Assembly (NCBI GenBank): GCA_963714145.1
Contig: OY970235.1
Location: 372,001 to 436,000, forward strand
DNA: 64,000 bases
Direction of reading: 5' to 3'
Source of the DNA: JBBWZH01 sp035544115
GTDB taxonomy: Bacteria; Actinomycetota; Actinomycetes; Mycobacteriales; CADCTP01
The notes below the pieces were generated by a model that saw only the letters and a list, made by a program, of their open reading frames with translations, ran no database searches and was not told the origin of the DNA. This document shows, in pieces, positions 10,601 through 17,165 of the stretch. Each line of letters starts with the position of its first letter. Position 1 is the first letter of the stretch. A program made the position numbers and the translations under genes.

Positions 10601-13600
10601 ACCACCACGATCAGCTACGACGACGCCGGCAACCCGGTCACCGTCACCACGCCGCTCGGGCACGCCAGCACGCAGACCTTCAACCGGGCCGGCGAGGTCA
10701 CCGACTCGACCGACCCGACCGCCCGGGAGACCTCGATCGGCCGGGACCTCGCCGGCCGGGCAGTGTCCACAACGGACCCCGGTGGGCTGGTCACCAGCGT
10801 CGGCTACGACCTGGCTGGGCGGCCGGTGTCAGCCACGCAGCAGCAGGGCACCGCGGCCGCGCTGCGCACGGTGCGTGCCGAGTACGACGCCAACGGCAAC
10901 ACCACCGCGACGGTCAGCGCGGAGAACCGGCGGACGGACGTCGGCTACGACGCGCTGGACCGGCCGATCACCATCACCGAGCACCCGACCACGACGCAGG
11001 CAATCGCCGTCGGCCTCGGCTACGACGCCGCCGGCAACCAGACCCGGACCGTCGACGGCAACGGCCACGCCACCGACGTCACCTACAACAGCCTCGGACT
11101 CCCCGAGTCCACAGTGGAACCGGCGACCACGGCGTACCCGGCGGCGGCCGACCGGACCTGGACCGCGTCCTACGACGCGAACGGTCACCAGGTGCGGCTG
11201 GCCAAGCCGGGCAGCGTCACGGTCACCCGCGACTACGACGAACTGGGCCGGCTCAGCGCCGAACACGGCACCGGCGCCGAGGCGGCCACCACCGACCGCA
11301 GCCTCGGCTACGACGCCGCCGGCCGGCTCGTCTCCGTCGGCTCGCCCGGCACGGCACTCAGCTACACCTGGACTGACCGCAACCTGCTGCAGTCGGCCAC
11401 ATCTCCCGCCGGCCCGGTCTCCTCGACCTACGACGCCGACAGCCGGCTCACCGGCCGCAGCGACCCGGCCGGGACCTCTACCTACTCCTACGACGACGCC
11501 AACCGCCTGGAGAGCGCATCGATCGTCAGCACGGGCAACCCGAACGCGCGGGTCAACTACGACTACGACGCGGCCGGGCTGCTTCGTCGCATGACCCACA
11601 ACACCGGTGGCGCGGGCGGCCCGGCTGCCCGCTTGCTCACGCGGGATGATCTGCACCGCGTCACCGAGGACCGGACCGACAGCGGCATCGGCGGCAGGTA
11701 CGTCCTCAAGCTGAACTACGCGTACGACAAGGACGACAACCTGCTGACGAAGGATGTCGTCAGCGACTTCGGAATCACCGGAGCTGGCCACAACTCCTAC
11801 ACCTACGACGGTGCCTCCCGCCTGGACACCTGGTCCGCTCCGGCGGGCGTGACCGACTACAGCTGGGATGCTGCTGGCAACCGGACTGGTGCTGGCCCGA
11901 CCACGCTCCACTACGACGAGCGCAACCGGCTAACCGGTGACGGCACGACCTCGTACAGCTACTCGGCACGCGGAACGCTGGCCAGCGCCACCACGTCGGC
12001 AGCCAGCACCGCGCTGTCGTTCGATGCCTTCGACCGGCTGATCGGCGACGGCGCTACCGCTTACAGCTACGACAGCCTGGACCGCGTCGCCGCTCGTGGC
12101 TCTACCGGGTTCAGCTATCCCGACCAGGCCAACGACCCGGTCGCTGTCGGCACCTACCGGATCGGCCGGCTGCCGGACGGGACGCCCGCGACCGACCGCG
12201 ACGGCCCGACTGGCACCACCCGGTTCCTCGTTTCCGACCGGCACGGCGATGTGGTCGCGGCTACCAGTGCACAAACGACTGTCTACGGCTCGACCAGCTT
12301 CGACCCGTTCGGCACGCCAATATCACAGGCCGGCACGCCAGCGCAGGTCGGCTACCAGGGTGGCTGGACCGACCCGGACACCGACCGCGTCAACATGGCC
12401 GCCCGCTGGTACACCCCCGGCACCGGCACCTTCGCCAGCCGCGACGACGCCACCGTTGCGCCACTCCCGACCGCCGCCGGCAACCGCTACACCTACGGCG
12501 CCGCCAACCCTCTCGCCTACACCGACCCCACCGGCCATGACGTGGGAGTACTCGTCGGCCCGGGGCTAGGAACCGGCTCTGCTGCGGCTGACGCAGGGTT
12601 AACCGTCGCCGGCGCTACCGGTGTTGGTCTCACCGCGGTAGTGGTAATAGTGGCGGTGGCGACGCTCATCTGGATGCTGAGGCACCCCCCAGCTGGGTTT
12701 CAGTGGTCGTCGAACGGCCCAGCGCACTTCCCGAGCGAGTACTGCCAGTTCCACACCTGCTACATCGACTACACCACCTACGGCACTGACTATTGCCTCT
12801 ATCACACCTGCTACATCGACGACTATCCCGACTACAACTCCGCGCCGGGTTCTGGACCGGCCGGTGGGCACCGTGGCTCAGGTGGTCCGGGCGTCCGCCG
12901 GTATGTTCCACCGCCGCCCCCGCGCTGGTGGGTCAACCTGCACACCCGCGTCCCGCGCAGCAACAAGCCACTGCCGTCGGCCCGCCCCACGTCGGTCTCC
13001 GCCGTCCGCCCCGGCACCCAGGTCAGCAACGACACGTCCAAGATCACCCTCGCGGCCACCCACATCTCCGTCTGCACCCCCGCCACCTGCTCCAGCCCCA
13101 CCAGCACCTTCGGCCAATCCAGCCAGTCCATCGACCCCTCCGCCGCCGACATCACCGACGAGCTCAACCCCGCCGCCCAACCCGAGGCCGGCGGCAGTAG
13201 CCTCAAACCCCCCACGCCACCCCGCACAACCTTCGCTGACCCCGCTGACGGTGATGACACACCGCCCGATCCGAATAGCGAGGAGAGTGCGGACGTCGGT
13301 CCTGCGAGACCGACCGAGGCCGCAGAACCGGGACTGGACGCTCCGACCGCGATGTTGGCGGCATTACGTGCTCTAGTTCGTGAGCGCGCGGGTTTCACCG
13401 CCAATGGAGAGGCTCTGATCGTCGACAATTCACTTGGCGTGAACCCTCAGACAGTCGCCGCGAGTTTGCGGCAGCTCGGGTATAATGCTCGATCCGTCAG
13501 GGAGATCTTCGGTCGTGATCCGGGGGACATTGCAATCAGTCGACTTGCGGACCAGACCGACGCACGGGTGATTGCCGCCGACCGCGGCCGCGACATCGGG

Positions 13601-13687
13601 GGAGGATTCGGTTCTCGTGCCATCCGTATTGACGGGAGGATTCGGTTGCTGGATTCGATCCTGCGGCTCGTGGCTAGGGCTTCGTGA
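4661..13687 (+). CDS. Giant secreted RHS/YD-repeat protein with LamG domain and PIN-like C-terminal toxin tip
   Basis: 3008 residues from GTG 4661, which has GGAGGG at 4648-4653. A signal peptide ends near A-N-A. Order of parts: Ser/Ala/Pro-rich linker; DNRLRE-type beta domain (about 345-525); CARDB-like repeat domain; DUF6531-like RHS opening (about 760); LamG lectin-like insertion (about 985-1210); dozens of YD repeats; RHS core ending N-R-Y-T-Y-G-A-A-N-P-L then D-P-T-G (about 2550-2630). Beyond the core lie one TM helix (about 2655-2674), two YCxxHTCYID motifs, a Pro/Thr-rich linker and a last roughly 110-residue domain. That domain (L-I-V-D-N ... D-I-A-I-S-R-L-A ... V-I-A-A-D-R) resembles PIN-like/DUF5615/Mut7-C RNase folds. 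The tip and next gene are AT-richer than the core. Inferred to be a polymorphic toxin delivered by an RHS cage. Confidence 0.85.
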   Translation: MAGLRVLVLSTVTAVAVQLGAVAVPANAAPRAAGLPAGATSRPPEQRTGSAAGLPHTAPQSATDRSPASAAPPRAGSGTARSAGAERAAPRPAQVPGRLVQAKPTARGVDPHTSVELAGRRTATSSTFANADGTETVRLYDGQANVRQPDGSYLPLDLRLNRQPSGRLVPRSGPVAVSFGPTAADPALADLTFPGGGATFAVTGAAPAIAVPAADAVTYRAVRPDADLRLVATATGDKEEILLRSRSAPASWTFSLRLRGLTPSLDASGSVLLTDPAGKVWATIPTPWMRDSAIDPRSGEGRLSYGVHYRLAPAAAGTWTLRVDLDQAWLHAADRVFPVVVDPSLQVNADADDTFVMSPATANNSANQELKIGTPDGGSTVAASYLHTNGLTGTLHNKYVLAAALNLTENWSASCTPSTVNVYAVTGAWAGSTMTTYPGAAFNPTPIASKSFAHGFSSSCPLAREGFAIDPDLATRWTHGLTAYQGLTVRASSTDSNGWKRFSSANGPIADNVPYLDVTYADQGAAYSIPAQTITPPVTANSNGGIKVDVQNLGQSSWPAGGPLRLSYRIFSGSTQVSVGAIPAGPPTTVDPGETARFSVTLPALDPGTYTVNFDMLDATNHSFHDSYGVPFGAFTLGVGNVEPALTDQQPPSGALVQSLRPTLYLDGTDPDGWPGTGLRYSFRICDGTPAAPTNCLDSGWSTSHTWTPPAGRLVWSHDYFWYGWADDNNLTGPSVGPLSLTTVVPQPTVTGHLASNLDGDEAAGVDAQVGNYAAQTTDASVATVGPELSVQRTYNSLDSRRSTAFGAGWASRLDLRLVRDEDDSGNVVVTLPTGQQVRFGLNTDGSYAPPEGRQLALVFDPAEQTYTMRDQTGSRYTFDSLGRPRAVLDAAGRRQSFNYVGFGPLESIVDDTSGRGLYLTWSAGHVHSVATDPPATGEPAPTWTYSYDGDRLTSVCGPVSATACARYLYTTTSHYSSAVLDDNPKHYWHLDETSGSAAASALARSSGDGDGAGSYTNVTLGQPGALAGSDSTAVSFAGDGYVTMPDKIASPATSLALELWFRTTASGVLASYQTKAYPAIPSTGFVPILYVDTSGLLRGGFWAPGATTRDVISAGTVNDGNWHHVVLTAAVNKQSMYLDGNPQGSITAVIDHENLTKFTIGAGYTHNWPATNDGNFGFTGQIDEVAYYTHPLGQPAVQAHYAARLAADSISRIGQPQDDRGFVNVAYDSSDGRLSTLVDPDGAAWTLNSPTLAGPTRTVTLRSSALPNMTYSYGYDIDHAGRITERTVTGITGGVRHRAFGYAANGFLSSITDENNHTLTLVTDARGNITRRTTCRSGTTCQTSYYAYQAPSGPLDPVADRLISAWDARTAAPAAPPAVPTDTTFQTTWEYDDFGDPIRTTWPKPNGVAARPTENSPYTSGLQLAVGGGVMPKGLPLRVTSPNLKTTEYAYNRRGDLVQATSPTGLVTTYAYDALGRVTSATAKSGSTTLSTTTYTWTPLSQLDTVTTDAVPNPITGVSHRNATTTHYDLDGNVTDVDVADLTGGDATRHTHYRYDAHDRLVRTDQPDGGHVDQSWSATGDLASSTDANGVVASYRYNERHLRTSTTVTAPGADPQDPAATSLVTESRSYDPAGRLATLTDAMGRTTSYTYFDDDLLQTAVRNGLTTPTGARDVTLLTRAYDAAGNVTSEATPFGTGGQTTTTVVNDPAGLPKAVTLDPGGLARVSTYTRDADGNVATAARTGAASPGRTETTDYGYSAEDVLTSVSVHGDSGALFTTSLAQDARGLTVGEIEPKGARTDASYDATGALATVTAPAADSWVAGVRTAGVRGTTTIGRNTFGEITGVRDANGGVSGSQYDAMGRVTARTAPSYSPPGGGPAIVPTGRTSYDHTGNVLTTTDGLGRVTTYTYDPYGRVLTCTEPAVGTNPAGVWRYSYDRDGEQLSVTDPTGAQTLATYDELGRQITSTKVERVPGPVANYTTTISYDDAGNPVTVTTPLGHASTQTFNRAGEVTDSTDPTARETSIGRDLAGRAVSTTDPGGLVTSVGYDLAGRPVSATQQQGTAAALRTVRAEYDANGNTTATVSAENRRTDVGYDALDRPITITEHPTTTQAIAVGLGYDAAGNQTRTVDGNGHATDVTYNSLGLPESTVEPATTAYPAAADRTWTASYDANGHQVRLAKPGSVTVTRDYDELGRLSAEHGTGAEAATTDRSLGYDAAGRLVSVGSPGTALSYTWTDRNLLQSATSPAGPVSSTYDADSRLTGRSDPAGTSTYSYDDANRLESASIVSTGNPNARVNYDYDAAGLLRRMTHNTGGAGGPAARLLTRDDLHRVTEDRTDSGIGGRYVLKLNYAYDKDDNLLTKDVVSDFGITGAGHNSYTYDGASRLDTWSAPAGVTDYSWDAAGNRTGAGPTTLHYDERNRLTGDGTTSYSYSARGTLASATTSAASTALSFDAFDRLIGDGATAYSYDSLDRVAARGSTGFSYPDQANDPVAVGTYRIGRLPDGTPATDRDGPTGTTRFLVSDRHGDVVAATSAQTTVYGSTSFDPFGTPISQAGTPAQVGYQGGWTDPDTDRVNMAARWYTPGTGTFASRDDATVAPLPTAAGNRYTYGAANPLAYTDPTGHDVGVLVGPGLGTGSAAADAGLTVAGATGVGLTAVVVIVAVATLIWMLRHPPAGFQWSSNGPAHFPSEYCQFHTCYIDYTTYGTDYCLYHTCYIDDYPDYNSAPGSGPAGGHRGSGGPGVRRYVPPPPPRWWVNLHTRVPRSNKPLPSARPTSVSAVRPGTQVSNDTSKITLAATHISVCTPATCSSPTSTFGQSSQSIDPSAADITDELNPAAQPEAGGSSLKPPTPPRTTFADPADGDDTPPDPNSEESADVGPARPTEAAEPGLDAPTAMLAALRALVRERAGFTANGEALIVDNSLGVNPQTVAASLRQLGYNARSVREIFGRDPGDIAISRLADQTDARVIAADRGRDIGGGFGSRAIRIDGRIRLLDSILRLVARAS

Positions 13688-13974
13688 TGGCTGAATCTCG
13701 AAGTCTCAAGAATGATATGAAAGGCGCCGCGATTACACATGAACGCTGGATGGCTCAGCGAAGTCGATACGTGGAGGCTGATACCTACCGGGACGAATGG
13801 TGGGGTGAACAATGCGGTGCGTGTAGGTGGTGGGTCCCGCTGTCAGGTGCGCTCGGTCGCGACTATGGTGCATGTGGAAATGCGCTATCGGATTTCGACG
13901 GACGAGTACGTTTCGAGCACGATGGTTGCGAGCAGTACGAACCGGCCGATGCGTGGGTTCAACCCGACGACTAG
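13687..13974 (+). CDS. Small DUF3027-like cysteine protein, probable immunity partner of the RHS tip
   Basis: 95 residues. The ATG at 13687 overlaps the TGA of the RHS gene (13685-13687); a GTG at 13684 is an alternative. The C-terminal half carries C-G-A-C, then P-L-S-G-A-L-G-x-D-Y-G-A-C-x-N, D-G-R-V-x-F-E-H-D-G-C. This cysteine pattern (CxxC...C...C) resembles the small DUF3027 proteins and suggests a metal-binding ribbon. Overlap with the toxin gene's end and the matching drop in GC argue for an immunity protein that neutralises the PIN-like tip in the cytoplasm. Function is inferred from position; the family match is from memory of the motif. Confidence 0.7.
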   Translation: MAESRSLKNDMKGAAITHERWMAQRSRYVEADTYRDEWWGEQCGACRWWVPLSGALGRDYGACGNALSDFDGRVRFEHDGCEQYEPADAWVQPDD

Positions 13975-14249
13975 CTAGAGATCCGCTGTCTCAGTTCTGA
14001 GTCGCAGGTTGGTTTCAGTGATCTCGTCCGGTCGGACGGGGCGGGCTGCCGCTGTTGGTGAGTGTCTCTGCGTCTGGGGTCTCCAGTCTACCTGACCTGG
14101 ACGTGCGCCATGGCTCTCGCGGTCGTGGCACTCGCTCAGGTCTATGGCGAGCGTGAAGGATCTTCCACCATCTGGTCACGTTACGCAGCGATGACAGTTG
14201 ATCATCGCGGCAGGTGTGATCCGGGTCGCAGGTGGGCACAGAGGTGCGC

Positions 14250-15947
14250 ATGGGTGTGGTGGCGGCGGGGGGCGGACGGCTCGACGTCAATGCCCTCGAC
14301 TACGGGATCCTGATCCTCTACTTCGGGGTGGTCGTCGCGATCGGGGTGATGGCCCGGCGGGCGATCGTCACCAGTGAGGACTTCTTCCTGTCCGGGCGGG
14401 CGCTGCCGGCCTGGGTGACCGGACTGGCGTTCATCTCGGCGAACCTGGGTGCGCTGGAGATCCTCGGGATGGCGGCGAACGGCGCCCAGTACGGCATCTC
14501 GACGGTGCACTTCTACTGGATCGGTGCCGTGCCGGCGATGGTCTTCCTCGCCCTGGTGATGATGCCGTTCTACTACAGCTCCCGGGTGCACAGCGTCCCG
14601 GAGTACCTGCGGCGCCGGTACAACAACGCCACCCACCTGTTCAACGGGCTCAGCTTCGCCGCCGCGACGGTGCTGATCGCCGGGGTGAACCTGTACGCGC
14701 TGGCGCTGGTGATCAAGAGCCTGCTCGGCTGGCCGATCCCGGTGTCCATTGTGGTCTCGGCCGGCTTCGTGCTGATCTACATCACGCTCGGCGGGCTGTC
14801 CGGGGCGATCTACAACGAGGTCCTGCAGTTCTTCGTGATCATGGCCGGGCTGATCCCGATCGTCGTGGTTGGACTGTCCAAAGTGGGCGGTTGGGATGGC
14901 CTGAAGGCCAACGTGGAGGCGAACACCCCGCTCGGCTCGGCCGCGTTCAGCCAGTGGGGCGGCACCCAGCTGGGGCATCCGAGCAACCCGCTCGGGGACT
15001 GGGTCGGCATCGTCCTCGGCCTCGGCTTCGTCCTCTCGTTCGGCTACTGGACGACGAACTTCGCCGAGGTGCAGCGGGCGCTGGCCGCCAAGGATCTCAA
15101 CGCCGCGCAGCGGACCCCGCTGATCGGCGCCTTCCCGAAGATCTTCATCCCGGCGCTGACGATCATTCCCGGCCTGCTGGCGCTGGTGCTGGTTCCCGGT
15201 ATCGGCACCGGTGGCGACAACGCCACCTACAACGACGCGATCCCGCGGCTGATGGGCCAGCTGCTGCCCAACGGCGTGCTCGGCGTCGCGCTGGCCGGCC
15301 TGCTCGCCGCGTTCATGGCCGGCATGGCCGCGAACATCAGCGCCTTCAACACGGTCTTCACGTACGACATCTGGCGGCCGTACGTGGTGAAGGACCGGCC
15401 GGACGGCTACTACCTGCGGGTCGGTCGCATCATCACGGTCGTCGGCATCGTGGTCGGCATCGGCACCGCGTTCATCGCGTCCGGCTACAGCAACATCATG
15501 AACTACATCCAGCTGCTGTTCTCGCTGTTCAACGCGCCGCTGTTCGCCACGTTCATCGTGGGCATGCTGTGGAAGAAGGCGACCCCGTGGGGCGGCTTCG
15601 CCGGTCTGATCTCCGGCACCGCGGCCGCGATGATCGCGCACCTCGGGCTGGTCGGTTTCACCATCGGCAGCACCCACTTCTGGGACCCGTGGGTGACGAT
15701 CGAGTCCACCCAGTCGCAGAACTTCTACGGCGCCATCGCCGCCTTCGTCGTGGACGCCGTGGTCACCGTCGCGGTCTCGTTGGCCACCGCGCCTAAGCCG
15801 GAGCGCGAACTCGCCGGCCTGGTCGCCGGCGTCCCGAACCCGGACGCCCCGCCGCCGCCCCCGCCCCCGCCGTGGTACGAGAAGCCGCGCGTGCTCGGCG
15901 CGGTGATCCTGGGCATCACCCTCGTCCTGTCCCTGATCTTCCTCTAG
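14250..15947 (+). CDS. Sodium:solute symporter (SSS/SLC5 family)
   Basis: 565 residues from ATG 14250, where AGAGG lies about 5 bases upstream; GTG 14232 is an alternative. About 13-14 hydrophobic helices are visible. SSS signatures include S-E-D-F-F-L-S-G-R-A-L-P-A-W near the end of TM1, the following G-A-L-E-I-L-G-M-A-A-N-G helix, and Y-I-T-L-G-G-L-S-G-A-I-Y-N-E in TM5-6. It would import an organic solute with Na+; the substrate cannot be told from sequence. A Pro-rich stretch (eight consecutive prolines, coded near 15851-15872) precedes the last helix. The small membrane protein that follows 9 bases downstream is probably an accessory. Confidence 0.88.
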   Translation: MGVVAAGGGRLDVNALDYGILILYFGVVVAIGVMARRAIVTSEDFFLSGRALPAWVTGLAFISANLGALEILGMAANGAQYGISTVHFYWIGAVPAMVFLALVMMPFYYSSRVHSVPEYLRRRYNNATHLFNGLSFAAATVLIAGVNLYALALVIKSLLGWPIPVSIVVSAGFVLIYITLGGLSGAIYNEVLQFFVIMAGLIPIVVVGLSKVGGWDGLKANVEANTPLGSAAFSQWGGTQLGHPSNPLGDWVGIVLGLGFVLSFGYWTTNFAEVQRALAAKDLNAAQRTPLIGAFPKIFIPALTIIPGLLALVLVPGIGTGGDNATYNDAIPRLMGQLLPNGVLGVALAGLLAAFMAGMAANISAFNTVFTYDIWRPYVVKDRPDGYYLRVGRIITVVGIVVGIGTAFIASGYSNIMNYIQLLFSLFNAPLFATFIVGMLWKKATPWGGFAGLISGTAAAMIAHLGLVGFTIGSTHFWDPWVTIESTQSQNFYGAIAAFVVDAVVTVAVSLATAPKPERELAGLVAGVPNPDAPPPPPPPPWYEKPRVLGAVILGITLVLSLIFL

Positions 15948-15956
15948 GCGGCCGCC

Positions 15957-16250
15957 GTGACCGACACCGAAGCCCGTGACCCGGCCGACCGCTCCAGCCG
16001 GCTCTTCGACCTGCGCCTGATCATCGGCGCCATGTTCACCCTGTACGGCCTGGTCCTCATCGTCGCCGGCATCGCCGACGGCTCCGCCGAGATCGCCAAG
16101 GCCAGCGGCATCCGGATCAACCTCTGGGTCGGCATCGGCATGCTGATTCTCGGCGTCCTCTTCCTGCTCTGGGCCCGGCTGCGCCCGCTCCGCCTGGAGG
16201 AGCCCTCCGCCGCCGCGCAGGTCGACGACGCTGCAGGATCCGCCGGCTGA
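15957..16250 (+). CDS. Small two-TM membrane protein linked to the SSS transporter
   Basis: 97 residues from GTG 15957, nine bases after the symporter stop. Two hydrophobic helices (about residues 22-42 and 55-75) are separated by a short loop, with charged ends; the C-terminus is Ala/Glu/Asp-rich. It is not a recognised enzyme. Tight spacing implies co-transcription with the symporter, and small two-helix proteins of this kind commonly accompany SSS transporters in actinomycetes. Role unknown. Confidence 0.75.
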   Translation: MTDTEARDPADRSSRLFDLRLIIGAMFTLYGLVLIVAGIADGSAEIAKASGIRINLWVGIGMLILGVLFLLWARLRPLRLEEPSAAAQVDDAAGSAG

Positions 16251-16401
16251 CCGGCCACCCGAACCCGTCCCGGGCGGCGCCGCCACGCCAGCTGGCACCG
16301 CGAATCCGCCCGAAGGTGCTGTCCGTGGCCGAAGACGATCAGATCTGCCTACTTGCGGTGTCTCCTGTAGAGAGTCCATCAACCGCCATAGGAGGCAGTA
16401 G

Positions 16402-16719
16402 ATGAGTGGCACCATGCCGAACCGGATCGGCTCCGGGCTGTCGGCCGCCGCCCTGCTGGTCGCCGCCGTCATCGGCACCATCAGCGTCAGCGCCGACCAC
16501 AACACCCGGCCGACCGATTCGGCGACCGGCGTTCGGACCGCTACGCCGGGCCAGTCCGCCGTCCTCGCCGTGAAGAAGTTCGAACCGCCGTCGATGGAGG
16601 CCGACGCGGTCGGGGCTGGCCTCGGCCCGGACAACTTCCAGACGAAGCACATCACGGCGGACGCCGACGCGGTCGAGGCCAAGCACGACCACGGCCCGGA
16701 GAACTTCCAGACGAAATAG
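16402..16719 (+). CDS. Small secreted hypothetical protein with NFQTK repeats
   Basis: 105 residues. A near-consensus AGGAGG (16390-16395) lies 6 bases before the ATG, so translation is likely. A hydrophobic N-terminal helix (about residues 11-28) suggests export. The C-terminal third has two copies of G-P-(D/E)-N-F-Q-T-K separated by A-D-A-D-A-V-E-A-K-H, and another A-D-A-V earlier. No known family is recognised. A degenerate third copy of the repeat DNA (16795-16819) lies past the stop in the same frame, so the protein may once have been longer. Confidence 0.6.
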   Translation: MSGTMPNRIGSGLSAAALLVAAVIGTISVSADHNTRPTDSATGVRTATPGQSAVLAVKKFEPPSMEADAVGAGLGPDNFQTKHITADADAVEAKHDHGPENFQTK

Positions 16720-17165
16720 ATCGCGAAACCGTGCTGCGTCGGTGGCGCGAGCGCGGTCGGCTCCCGTCGCGGTGTATCCCGGCGAGAGCCGCCCAACACC
16801 CAGACGAAGCACGTCACGGTCGTCATCTGGGCGCCGACGGGGGGTGAGCCGGCGGCTGCCGGCTCACCCTCTCGGCTGCTCCGCGCTGTCGTGGGTCGCG
16901 CGCCGGTCGTGACTCCCGTCGAACGGCCGCCGGCGGCCCGACTCCGCTGCCGGGCGGTGCAGGTCGCAGCTGATCACCGGCTTGGCCGAACCGTCCGCCA
17001 TCGATGAGACAGTTCGGTACCGACGGTCACTGAGCCGGCGTGCGCGACTCACCCGCTCGGTGGGCTGACTTTGCCGCACCGAAATGCGGCTATCTCCTGT
17101 CCGTCTCACGAGGTAACGTCCCGTCCCGGCCTGTCAGCGATCGTTTGACAACTACGGGGGGACTT
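16720..17165. other. 446-base non-coding stretch before the LamG gene
   Basis: Contains a decayed copy of the NFQTK-coding repeat (16795-16819), the hairpin at 16842-16869, and a small GCCGCA/TGCGGC stem at about 17072-17089. A TTTGACA box lies about 20 bases before the LamG start. No convincing gene seen on either strand. Confidence 0.4.
16842..16869 (+). terminator. 12-bp perfect stem hairpin
   Basis: GGGTGAGCCGGC (16842-16853) pairs perfectly with 16858-16869 around a GGCT loop. No T-run. Probable terminator separating the small secreted-protein gene from the LamG-RHS operon. Confidence 0.55.

Noticed and set aside
14202..16826. Long open frame on the minus strand across the SSS symporter region (about 874 codons)
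   Set aside because: His/Arg/Asp-rich composition typical of an antisense shadow in high-GC DNA; the + strand has a clear SSS transporter.
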